From Halodesulfovibrio aestuarii DSM 17919 = ATCC 29578 (GTDB lineage: Bacteria > Desulfobacterota > Desulfovibrionia > Desulfovibrionales > Desulfovibrionaceae): DNA of 64,000 nt. The notes beneath the pieces are model-generated. The model was not told where the DNA came from. It worked only from the letters and a program-made list of their open reading frames with translations, and did no database searches. Numbering within the stretch: the first letter of the stretch is position 1; each line of letters begins with the position of its first letter. Both the position numbers and the translations under genes were made by a program. Of this stretch, positions 28,844 through 37,725 are shown piece after piece. The stretch covers positions 372,001 through 436,000 of the forward strand of contig NZ_ARQF01000020.1 in NCBI RefSeq assembly GCF_000384815.1, in the 5' to 3' direction.

Positions 28844-31279
28844 CTATCGAATCCCACACCCGCCGCAGCGAATAGACTTAGCATGTAAACGGGACTGAAC
28901 ATAGCGCGCCAAAGCTGCCACGGCTCTATCTGCTGTCTGAAAAACAGGCACACCTGCTTTATTCAATGCTTCTCGCATCGGCTCAAACAACATACCTCCA
29001 TCAGAAGCACACACAAGCGGCTTATTCGATTGCTTTGCCAATTCCAGCACACGGGTCAATATGCTTGTTTCATTATGCATACTAAAAGGGTCTCCCCTGT
29101 CAGTATCCAAGGACTGCATCATTGGACTGAGCGGTGTCAGGGCAAGCACAACCGCATCCACAGTCGGCTCATCCAACATAATTTTTGCTAGCTCCACATG
29201 CAGCTCATCATCCCCTGCCGGAGTTACATCCATAGGGTTCGAAACTGTCACGAGGGATTCCAGATGCTTTTCTTTCAACAATGTACGCATTCCACTGGCC
29301 GCTTTTTCAGAAAACGGAGCAAGCTTCATAGTAAATGTACCCACATCAATACTGTCTGCCATGCTTACGGCTTCAAAGCCGGCGCCGCTAATAGCACCGA
29401 GCCGATTACCATCCACTCTTTTAGAATGCAGCGTTTCCGCAAGAACAAAAAGATCTTGGAATTGCTCAACAGTCTGAGCAACAACGGCACCAGCCTGTCG
29501 GACACAGCTCTCTGCTACCATATAGTCACCAGCGAGTGACGCAGTGTGGCCACTGGTCGCCGACTTGCCTTCCGGCGTACGTCCGGCTTTATAGAACACA
29601 ACTTCCTTGCCTGCCAAAACAGCTTCGCGCACGGAACGACAAAAAGCTAAGCCATCAAGATCATTAAATCCTTCAGCATATACAGCAATCACATCAACAT
29701 TGTCATCATCTTTAAGATAGGTGACCATATCGCCCAAAGTAAGGTCCGTTTGATTGCCCATTGAGATCATGTAGTTTGGAGAAAGATGCGGATAACGGCT
29801 AAGCCCGAAAAGCATAAACGCCCCACTCTGGCTGACCAGGGCAGCTCTGCGAGGTGTTCCAAGCCCGTTCTGTGGAAACTTGTTTTCCGGAATAAACCAA
29901 GTGTTGTATCCTCCCGGGCGAGATACAATCCCCATGCAGTTTGCTCCGATAAAGACCGGCCCACCATCGTCGGATTCGTGCGCCTTATTAATTTTTGCAA
30001 TAACCTGCTGTGCACGTTCATGGCTATCCTGAGTTTCCCCAAGACCGCCGGCAATCAGCATCACACTGTTCGCTGCATCCTTCTGAATAACCTCGTCCAC
30101 AACAGCCGGAATATGTTTAGCTGGAACAGCCACAACGAGCATATCAAGTTTGCCTTCTGTGCTCACTGAAGGAATACAACGCACGCCGTCAATTTCATCA
30201 CAACCTTCACGGACAATACGAACCTGTTCCTTCGGAAACCCTTCTGCAAGGATGTTATGAAGGATGATACGACCAAAATTTTCACGAGAAGCAGAGACTC
30301 CGATGATGCCGATGGTATCTGGATGCAGCAGTTTTTTAATTTTTGCGACAGGTCGAGGCGTCACCGTCTTCTGCGGCAGGGAAAATCTGCACAGTCCATC
30401 CAGCGGAACCATAAGAAAATCCGTGAAGGCAAATGGATTGATCTCAAACTCATCAATAATAAAAGGAGCGTCAGGATTTGTCGGCGAGTAGTAGTTCGCA
30501 AGCAAAATACAAGCATCAAAACATTCTAATAGCTGATCATCCGAGACAATTCGCTCCTGACCACGGGTACGGCCAGCCAATTTCTCAAAGGAAATTGTCT
30601 GCCTGAAATGACTAAAGAACGTTTCGCCATCAGTCAGCTTAGTGGATGCGGCAACAATAGCCTGACTTTTCTTAAAGCGCTCCGCATACAATTCGGCATC
30701 AGTACCACCAAGCCCCGCACTCAGAACCATACCGAATTCACGGGTTCGCCTGATGCCGACAATCAGCTCATTACCGAACGTGTCCGAATCCGGCGGCATA
30801 AACTGCACAAGCAATACACCTTTCAAGTCCATGGAAATAGCTTCTTCAAGCGCAGTGCCGGATAACCCTGCATATTCTTTTGGAGAAGCATCTGCATGCC
30901 GCTCAATCCAACGGGCATACTTCTCAGGGACTTCATACATCATACGACGCCATGCAGAACGAATCTTACTTGGCTCACACTCTACAATACGGACACCGCC
31001 CACCTCGGTTTTGTGCACAATGGTAGGCGATACAATTTTAAGCACAACTTTTTTACCGGGAATGCTCATCAGTTCATCATCAGAAGGACGAGTTCCCCGC
31101 GGGATCAATTTAACCTGCGGCGGAGTTTCAGAGCCAATGCTCTCCATAACTCGATATACCTCGTGTTCATACAAGGAAGCTCGTCCGTCATTATGTGTCT
31201 GTGTGAAAATCTCAGTGATTGCGTCAAAATCAATGTGAGCTGTAGTCTTCGCGTGTGAAAATGCGCCGTAATTTTGCAT
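28844..31279 (-). CDS. ADP-forming acyl-CoA synthetase, ATP-grasp first
   Basis: 811-aa single-chain NDP-forming acyl-CoA synthetase. Residues ~20-300 form the ATP-grasp (beta) part (KIVSPTIVHKTEVGGVRIV, ELIVGIRRTREFG, DEFEINPF); ~315-790 form the CoA-binding and ligase (alpha) part (TIGIIGVSASRENFGRI, GANCMGIVSRPGGYNT, SQSGAF, catalytic His in SGHTASLAGD). Most fused ADP-forming acetyl-CoA synthetases are alpha-beta; this one is beta-alpha. Likely makes ATP from acetyl- or other acyl-CoA, or the reverse. The IclR gene lies immediately upstream and shares one base with it. Substrate not assignable. Confidence 0.85.
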   Translation of the reverse strand: MQNYGAFSHAKTTAHIDFDAITEIFTQTHNDGRASLYEHEVYRVMESIGSETPPQVKLIPRGTRPSDDELMSIPGKKVVLKIVSPTIVHKTEVGGVRIVECEPSKIRSAWRRMMYEVPEKYARWIERHADASPKEYAGLSGTALEEAISMDLKGVLLVQFMPPDSDTFGNELIVGIRRTREFGMVLSAGLGGTDAELYAERFKKSQAIVAASTKLTDGETFFSHFRQTISFEKLAGRTRGQERIVSDDQLLECFDACILLANYYSPTNPDAPFIIDEFEINPFAFTDFLMVPLDGLCRFSLPQKTVTPRPVAKIKKLLHPDTIGIIGVSASRENFGRIILHNILAEGFPKEQVRIVREGCDEIDGVRCIPSVSTEGKLDMLVVAVPAKHIPAVVDEVIQKDAANSVMLIAGGLGETQDSHERAQQVIAKINKAHESDDGGPVFIGANCMGIVSRPGGYNTWFIPENKFPQNGLGTPRRAALVSQSGAFMLFGLSRYPHLSPNYMISMGNQTDLTLGDMVTYLKDDDNVDVIAVYAEGFNDLDGLAFCRSVREAVLAGKEVVFYKAGRTPEGKSATSGHTASLAGDYMVAESCVRQAGAVVAQTVEQFQDLFVLAETLHSKRVDGNRLGAISGAGFEAVSMADSIDVGTFTMKLAPFSEKAASGMRTLLKEKHLESLVTVSNPMDVTPAGDDELHVELAKIMLDEPTVDAVVLALTPLSPMMQSLDTDRGDPFSMHNETSILTRVLELAKQSNKPLVCASDGGMLFEPMREALNKAGVPVFQTADRAVAALARYVQSRLHAKSIRCGGCGIR

Positions 31280-32058
31280 TATATTTCATCCACAAATTTT
31301 GGCTGTGCTCTATACCCCATCTGCACCGAAATCTCTGATGCGACGTCTAAGAGCCGGTTTGCAAACCCTGCAATATCAGTTTCCGTGCCAATAATATCAC
31401 TGGTGCCACTTACGCTGATGGCACCGATTACTTTACCTTCTGCACCAAAAACTGGCGCACCAATCGTATTTAAATGAATGAGAGTTTCACCGAAAACCAA
31501 TGAATACCCCCGATCACGGGTTGCGCTAATTTCTTCATGCAACTCTACAGGATCAGTAAGAGTTTTAGGTGTATACGGGAGCAAACGCACAGTCGCCAAA
31601 TGCTCCACAAGCTCTCTCATAGGGAGTTGAGCCAAAATGGCCCTCCCCATACCCGTACAATACGCCGGAACAGTGGGGCCGATATATGATGAAGGGTGCC
31701 ATTCCTGATGATCCGTGCTTAATGTCGTTAAAATGGCATTATGGTACATGACCCCAACCCTGCCAATAGTTTTGGAGTGCTGGGCAAGATACGTAACCGG
31801 AGTAGCAGACTTACGGTTAAGCTCATACGTAGCAGATTGCAATGAGCCAAGCTCCATAAGTTTCAATCCTAACTTATATTCCTTAGTCGCAGGATCCTGT
31901 GCTAAATAGTCGTTGCTAGCTAAGGCTTTTACAATGCCATGTGTAGTGCCAATTGCAAGATCAAGAGTCTTTGCAATATCACTCACACGCCAGCTTGAGT
32001 GTTCAAATGTGAATAACCCAAGTACTCGGGTTGCGCGTTCAATAGATTGTTGGGACAT
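31279..32058 (-). CDS. IclR-family transcriptional regulator
   Basis: 259 aa: N-terminal winged HTH (~5-70, RVSDIAKTLDLAIGTTHGIV) and C-terminal IclR effector domain (~85-255, VPAYCTGMGRAILAQ, GYSLVFGETL, GAISVSGTSDIIG). IclR proteins usually sense small organic acids. The gene directly precedes and overlaps by one base the ADP-forming synthetase, so it probably controls that gene and itself. Start ATG after a 690-bp AT-rich region. Confidence 0.93.
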   Translation of the reverse strand: MSQQSIERATRVLGLFTFEHSSWRVSDIAKTLDLAIGTTHGIVKALASNDYLAQDPATKEYKLGLKLMELGSLQSATYELNRKSATPVTYLAQHSKTIGRVGVMYHNAILTTLSTDHQEWHPSSYIGPTVPAYCTGMGRAILAQLPMRELVEHLATVRLLPYTPKTLTDPVELHEEISATRDRGYSLVFGETLIHLNTIGAPVFGAEGKVIGAISVSGTSDIIGTETDIAGFANRLLDVASEISVQMGYRAQPKFVDEI

Positions 32059-32750
32059 CGTCTATTCCTCGACATTATCGAATTATTTTTCGGATGAATT
32101 TACATTCCATTAAGATTCTGTCAACGCAACTACTGTATCAAATATATAACCAATGCCCATAGATTATCATCAGACGATACCTATAAACATACTTTTTTTG
32201 AACAACGTTCACTAACAAAAAAACTATTCATAAATCCGAGTAATAAACAACATCGTTTATAACCTTCAGACTAAAATTTATATTTTTACATTTAAATTCC
32301 AATAATTACCTACTACTTTTCTCATAAATTCCATAAAAAAAGAAAATAAAGAACTTTTAAAAAAAGTAATACATCACATTTTGACACAACCACTCCTACA
32401 ATACCCCACCCCTCATCACAATATAGACCAACCAACTATTGTTCCAACAAGTGCCTATATAACTTTTCCAATTCACTCTATGCAATACATTCTAAATTTC
32501 TCTTAAAAAAAATTAGTGCATTTATGTTACATTTTATCTTTGCTTTTTTTTACATCAAAAGTGGATAGTGCGCATGCTGCCTAGCGAAATTTATGACTAC
32601 TACAACAAAAAACTTGCCTTACTCACATTTTTAAATAGAGTAAGCTTCTATATACGTTGGGAAGTTTTCTATTGACTAAACGTCATAAAGTTGACAGTCA
32701 TTAGTCCAAGGGGATGCGTTAGCAGGGGGACGTAATTAACTGGAGAGGAA
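32059..32750. other. 692-bp AT-rich intergenic region
   Basis: Divergent spacer between the IclR gene and the sigma-54 activator gene, visibly more AT-rich than its surroundings and dense in stop codons in all frames. No RNA gene or convincing promoter was recognised. Near its right end are an inverted repeat TGAC-N5-GTCA (32673-32685) and a TTGACA at 32691, possible control elements of the activator gene. Confidence 0.5.
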
Positions 32751-33776
32751 ATGAGCCTGAACAAACTTGGAACGATTGGACACTCATCTGTCATGCAGGA
32801 TGTCTTCAGCGTTCTTGCTAAAGTAGCCCCAACAGATAGTACAGTGCTTGTAACAGGTGAATCTGGTACTGGTAAAGAATTGCTCGTACGTTCCCTACAT
32901 GTAAACAGCACACGGAAAGACGCACCTTTTGTCCCCATCAACTGCGGTGCAATCCCACGCGACCTTCTTGAATCCGAGCTCTTCGGACATGAAAAAGGCG
33001 CATTTACACATGCCATCCGTTCACGTCCCGGCCGCTTTGAATTAGCAGACGGCGGCACTATTTTTCTTGATGAAATCGGTGAAATGGACCTGACTCTTCA
33101 GGTCAAAATTTTGCGAGTCCTTCAAGAAAAAGAAATTGAACGTGTCGGCGGTTCATCTATTAAACATGTTGATGTACGAATCGTTGCTGCAACCAACCGC
33201 GATTTAGAAGCTGAAGTGGAAGCCGGTCGTTTTAGAGAAGATCTTTACTACCGATTGAATGTTATCCCTCTTCAGCTGCCTGCTCTACGGGAACGCGGTG
33301 GCGACGTATTGTTGCTTTGTGACCATTTCTTACAAAAATTCAGCGAAAAACAACAACGCCCGCGACTCACGCTATCTCCTGACACCCGTAAAATCCTCGC
33401 AGCCTACAGTTGGCCTGGAAACGTGCGAGAACTGGAAAACTTTATGGAACGCATGACTATTTTATGCGATTCCAACACTATTACTCCAGCAGACCTTCCA
33501 CACAAGATTCTTGATCAAGTTGGTATCGTCGCAGAACTTCCGGAACCTGCAGCGCCGGAAAAAATTCGACCGCAGCAGGCGGGATTCCAGTGGCCATGCA
33601 TCAAAGATTTGAACGATCAGAAGCTTCCACTTAAAGATTTCCTTGATATTGTTGAAGAAAAACTGCTACTGGAAGCCCTGCAGCAAGCAAATGGTATTAA
33701 AAACCAAGCAGCAGAAATCTTAGGTGTAAAGCGTACCACTCTGATTGAAAAACTTAAGAAGAAAAAAATTGATTAA
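32751..33776 (+). CDS. Sigma-54 activator, AAA+ plus Fis HTH, no sensor domain
   Basis: 341-aa bacterial enhancer-binding protein lacking an N-terminal regulatory domain (PspF-like layout): AAA+ at ~5-240 with Walker A GESGTGKE, Walker [11 protein letters not shown] and the arginine-finger region, then a Fis-type HTH ([20 protein letters not shown]). The sigma-54-contacting loop is GAFTHA rather than GAFTGA. Good ribosome site (GGAGAGG). Control must come from an interacting protein or from expression level. It heads a rightward gene series with a TPR protein, MEMO protein and a kinase/regulator pair. Confidence 0.9.
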   Translation: MSLNKLGTIGHSSVMQDVFSVLAKVAPTDSTVLVTGESGTGKELLVRSLHVNSTRKDAPFVPINCGAIPRDLLESELFGHEKGAFTHAIRSRPGRFELADGGTIFLDEIGEMDLTLQVKILRVLQEKEIERVGGSSIKHVDVRIVAATNRDLEAEVEAGRFREDLYYRLNVIPLQLPALRERGGDVLLLCDHFLQKFSEKQQRPRLTLSPDTRKILAAYSWPGNVRELENFMERMTILCDSNTITPADLPHKILDQVGIVAELPEPAAPEKIRPQQAGFQWPCIKDLNDQKLPLKDFLDIVEEKLLLEALQQANGIKNQAAEILGVKRTTLIEKLKKKKID

Positions 33777-33869
33777 TACTTCTAGTCAATTACATTCAAA
33801 AAAATACGACACTAAGTTTCCTGGGTGCATTGCGTCCGTTTCTTGCACATTAATTGCAATGAGATAGCT

Positions 33870-36794
33870 GTGATAAAACATATTAGTTCCAGACTTATCT
33901 GGCTCATAGTGGCAGTGGGATTTGTGTTGCCGGCATTACCCGCAGAAACACAGGCTGCATCTTGGTATTGGGGCGAACATTCAAAGTTTGAACGCCTTGT
34001 TATTGCGTTTGATACCCCAGTCAAAAATTTTACGCTCTCCCGAACAGGGAAGAATGAGCTTACTTTTGTCACGCCTCAAAAACAGCAGGCTGTCAAATCT
34101 TTCAAGCCCATAAAAAATGGGCGCCTTATCAAATCTTCAAAATACCTTGCTGCTCCTAAAAATACAAAAAAATCATTGCGCATCCGTACTAAGCTCAATG
34201 GTTTCCGTTTTAAAACAAGCAGAGCCGCTAACAACAAAATAGCAATTGATATTTACCCAGACCGCAAAGGGAAATTTACACCTGTTGCTAAAAAGAAACA
34301 GGTTCCTGCAAAAAAAATTGCTACCGGGAAAAAGCCTTCAACAAAAAACAGTGCTGCAAAAAAAACGGCAACTGTTAAAAAAACGGCAAATCCAAAGCAG
34401 CAACCCGTAAAAACTGCTTCATCTGTTGCGCAAAAAACGACCTCTCCAGCTGTAAATAAAGTCTCCAGCAGTAAAGAAGAAAAACGGCCCTTTTTCTCTG
34501 CCGACAATACATTCCGCTCCCCTGTAAACACTGGTGGACCTGAAAAATGGGTTGCCAAACAGACAAGTTCTCCAGCCATACCGCCTGTGCAGAACACAAC
34601 ACCTGCGGATGCCCCTCTTGCTGCTCAAGCCACAAAGAACAAGGCTGGCCAACAACCCCAACAGACTGCATCGAACACAATGAAAGAACCTATGCCTCCT
34701 GTAGGCAAGGTAACTATCCCAGAGAAAAAACTGGAAAAAGTTGTCAGTTCCGATGAAGCAAAAACGGAAATCGTGTGGGTGGATAAAGATGGTAACGAAG
34801 TCCCAGCGCCACCGAGTCCGGAACGACTTTTAAACGTTGCGAAAACCGCACTTAACAACGGCACCTACACAGAAGCTCTGGACATTTATAAAGAGCTCAA
34901 GCGTATGCCGACCTTGACTAAAAAGCAGCGCTACGAAGTACTTAACGGCATTGCCGACACACTTTACGCAATGGGCAAGGACAACCTTGCCAACAACTAT
35001 GAAAGTATTATTGCTGCCACCACAGAGGCTATGAACTTTGATCTAAAAAGCCCTAAAGTTCCAAGCCTGTTATTACGACTCGGATACACCAACTTAAAAA
35101 TAGGGAATGTTCGAGAAGCAGGAGCGTACTTTAACATCCTGCGCCGTAACCATCCTAAAGATGATCTTGTTCCGTCAACGTACTATTACTGGGGTGAACA
35201 CTACTTTAAAGAAAAAGACTGGCAGAAAGCAGCGGGTAACTTCCAGTACATTGTACAGAAATATCCAGATACTAGCTTCGTACGTGAAGCTGGTGTCGGC
35301 CTTGCAAAGTCACTGTATCAACTCGCCTATTACGATCAGGCATACCAGATTGTAGACTACGTAGGAAAACGCTGGCCTCGTTTTTACCTCGACTATCCTC
35401 CGTTCCTCAGTCAAATGGGTGACGTAGCATATCGTCTTGGCAAAGCAGATGAAGCCCGTACGCATTACTGGACGTACTACAACATCGACCCTGATGGTGA
35501 TGATGCAGACATGGTGCTTGCACGCCTCGGTGACATCTATCTTGAGACGGATGAGTTTGAAGCTGCACGGGAAATTTATGAAGAAGCAGTTCGTAAATTC
35601 CCTGACCGTGATGGCGGGTTAGTATCACTGATGCGCCTTGCAGAAGAAGGCAAATATGATACTCCGACCATTTCTGACATGTTCTCAGTGTTCGACAAGC
35701 CGTACAGTTTAAAACCTCTTGAAATCTATTCAAAAATTATTGAGGAACATCCGGACAGCCGACTGGCACCACTGGCACGATTGAAAAAATCCATATGGTA
35801 CCTGTGGAACAACCAGCATCCGGAAGCACTGGCAACAGCCTCTTCCTTTATGGAAAAGTACCCGTCTCACGAGCTGGTACCAAGAGTAAAAGAAGTCGCG
35901 ATGCGCTCTTTCAGTGTGCTGACAGCGAACAATATTAAAGAAGAAAACTACGAGAAGATCCTTCAAATATGGGATGACTTCCCTATCGTACACAATCAGG
36001 AAACAAAACTAACACCTGAAAGCCGCGTAGCGCTTGCTCTTTCTATGTGGAAAAAGAACAAGCCTTCCAAAGCACTGAAGGTTCTCGATCCGTTTTTCCA
36101 ACAACTTAAAATCCCTGAGTACTCAGAAATGGGACTGAACCTTGCCCTTTCCGTGTACGTAGACAACGAACGTTGGAGCGACATTATTGACCTTGCCCAC
36201 AGAGTTGAACTTTGGGAGCTTAAGAAAGAAAGCAAGAACCAACTCGACTATGCTGTAGCTCTGGCATACGAAAACCTCGACAAACCAGACAAAGCCGTCG
36301 ATTTATGGAACCGTTTAAAAAGTATCGAAGACATGCCACGCGCCAAGGAAGCATACGTTAATTACTTCCTTTCCCGCGATGCTGAACGCCGTGAAGAATT
36401 TGAACCGGCGTACAAGCTTGCTATAGGTGCACTTCGCTCCTTTAAAGAACTTGCTGCAAAAAATCCTAAAAAAGCAGATAATGAAAAAATAAGAGACCTT
36501 TTGAGCTCTCTTGTAGATATTACAGAGCGCACGGGTCGAGCTGACGAGGCTCTTGAATGGGCTCGCGAACTGTCACTTGCTGTGACTGAAAACGATCCGG
36601 GGTATGCGGCAATGCGTTACAGAATAGCGTCCCTCTACAAAAAGAACGGTGACACCGAAAAATGGAGAGATATTCTGACCCAATTAGCGACAGCCGATCC
36701 TCAGTCCCTGTATGGAAGAATGGCAACGTCTGACCTGACAACACAAGATTTGTCTAAAGATGCATCATCATTCTCACCGACAGGACGCCTGTAA
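33870..36794 (+). CDS. Exported TPR-repeat protein with AMIN-like N-terminus
   Basis: About 974 aa. A signal peptide (hydrophobic core LIWLIVAVGFVLPALP, cleavage near TQA) precedes a small beta domain (FERLVIAFDTPVKNFTLSR) resembling AMIN modules. A low-complexity Lys/Ala/Thr/Pro/Gln linker (~130-320) follows, then at least ten TPR-type helical repeats (~330-960), of the BamD/YbgF flavour (PSLLLRLGYTNLKIGNVREA). Probably periplasmic, in envelope assembly or cell-wall related scaffolding. Start uncertain: GTG 33870 begins the signal peptide; an in-frame GTG lies at 33825. No enzyme motif. Confidence 0.75.
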   Translation: MIKHISSRLIWLIVAVGFVLPALPAETQAASWYWGEHSKFERLVIAFDTPVKNFTLSRTGKNELTFVTPQKQQAVKSFKPIKNGRLIKSSKYLAAPKNTKKSLRIRTKLNGFRFKTSRAANNKIAIDIYPDRKGKFTPVAKKKQVPAKKIATGKKPSTKNSAAKKTATVKKTANPKQQPVKTASSVAQKTTSPAVNKVSSSKEEKRPFFSADNTFRSPVNTGGPEKWVAKQTSSPAIPPVQNTTPADAPLAAQATKNKAGQQPQQTASNTMKEPMPPVGKVTIPEKKLEKVVSSDEAKTEIVWVDKDGNEVPAPPSPERLLNVAKTALNNGTYTEALDIYKELKRMPTLTKKQRYEVLNGIADTLYAMGKDNLANNYESIIAATTEAMNFDLKSPKVPSLLLRLGYTNLKIGNVREAGAYFNILRRNHPKDDLVPSTYYYWGEHYFKEKDWQKAAGNFQYIVQKYPDTSFVREAGVGLAKSLYQLAYYDQAYQIVDYVGKRWPRFYLDYPPFLSQMGDVAYRLGKADEARTHYWTYYNIDPDGDDADMVLARLGDIYLETDEFEAAREIYEEAVRKFPDRDGGLVSLMRLAEEGKYDTPTISDMFSVFDKPYSLKPLEIYSKIIEEHPDSRLAPLARLKKSIWYLWNNQHPEALATASSFMEKYPSHELVPRVKEVAMRSFSVLTANNIKEENYEKILQIWDDFPIVHNQETKLTPESRVALALSMWKKNKPSKALKVLDPFFQQLKIPEYSEMGLNLALSVYVDNERWSDIIDLAHRVELWELKKESKNQLDYAVALAYENLDKPDKAVDLWNRLKSIEDMPRAKEAYVNYFLSRDAERREEFEPAYKLAIGALRSFKELAAKNPKKADNEKIRDLLSSLVDITERTGRADEALEWARELSLAVTENDPGYAAMRYRIASLYKKNGDTEKWRDILTQLATADPQSLYGRMATSDLTTQDLSKDASSFSPTGRL

Positions 36795-36838
36795 CAATTC
36801 GGAGCCATAGAACATAAACGCCATCCAAGGGGAATATC

Positions 36839-37672
36839 ATGGAAAAAGCAGACACAACCGCTGCCAGACGTTCACCTGTTGTCGCAGGCCAATTCTACAC
36901 TGCAAGCCCTCAAAAATTGCGGGCAGAAGTAGAGGCGTTCCTTCAACGCGGCACAAAACGTAGTAATCGTACACTCCTTGCGATGGTTCCACATGCCGGA
37001 TACATGTACTCCGGCAACACAGCCGGCTATACTTTCGGCTCATCTAATCTTTGTGACACAATTTATCTCCTCGGCCCGAATCATACGGGCCGGGGAGCTC
37101 CTGTTTCAGTCTGGAGCGGCGGAGACTGGGAAACACCACTCGGCATTGTACCTGTAGATATTGAAGCCAGAGATCAACTTCTTGCAACAGGGCCTTTCTT
37201 TGAAGCGGACACCCTCGCCCATATAAATGAACATTCCCTTGAAGTACTTCTACCTTTCATTCAGGTTGCCAACCCAAACGCGAAAATAGTTCCTATCTCC
37301 ATTGCCACAAGCAGTCAGGAAACTCTTGCTTTTGTCGGAGCAATGCTGGCAGAAGCCTTAAAGCAAAACCCAGACAGCAGTATTGTTGTCAGTTCCGATA
37401 TGAGTCACTACATTTCTGCTGATGCAGCAAAAAAACTCGACTCTCTTGCCCTTTCATATGTCCAATCTGTTGATGCACAGGGACTTCTCTCTACAGTTGC
37501 CCATAACAACATCAGTATGTGTGGGGTGCTCCCAATGACCGCAGCGCTCATTGCCTGTGAAGCCCTTGGTGCAGCTAGGGCTGATATTCTTGAATATACT
37601 TCGTCCGGTGCTGTTACCGGAGACCTGTCACAGGTTGTTGGATACGCAGGAGTGATTATAGACCGCCCATAA
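36839..37672 (+). CDS. MEMO-family protein (AmmeMemoRadiSam system protein B)
   Basis: 277 aa, homologous over full length to the MEMO1/AMMECR dioxygenase-like fold. Metal-site residues recognisable: His52 (VPHAGYMYSG), His82 (GPNHTG), Asp and His in SSDMSHY, and the conserved Cys in ISMCGVLP. Human MEMO1 binds iron or copper through these residues; in bacteria the family often sits with an AMMECR1 protein and a radical-SAM protein, neither of which is adjacent here. Good ribosome site (AAGGGG). Lies 44 bp after the TPR gene. Function unknown. Confidence 0.9.
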   Translation: MEKADTTAARRSPVVAGQFYTASPQKLRAEVEAFLQRGTKRSNRTLLAMVPHAGYMYSGNTAGYTFGSSNLCDTIYLLGPNHTGRGAPVSVWSGGDWETPLGIVPVDIEARDQLLATGPFFEADTLAHINEHSLEVLLPFIQVANPNAKIVPISIATSSQETLAFVGAMLAEALKQNPDSSIVVSSDMSHYISADAAKKLDSLALSYVQSVDAQGLLSTVAHNNISMCGVLPMTAALIACEALGAARADILEYTSSGAVTGDLSQVVGYAGVIIDRP

Positions 37673-37725
37673 AACCTCGCAAGAACGCCATTGCCATGTG
37701 CTTGCAGGGTGCGTATTGTGCGCCT

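Noticed and set aside
33831-33847. Possible sigma-54 promoter before the TPR gene (TTGCG...TTGCA)
   Set aside because: The -24 half does not match and the start would fall too close to the GTG.
33825-33869. Upstream GTG start for the TPR protein
   Set aside because: Would add 15 residues with Cys/His before the signal peptide; GTG 33870 places the signal at the N-terminus. Not excluded.
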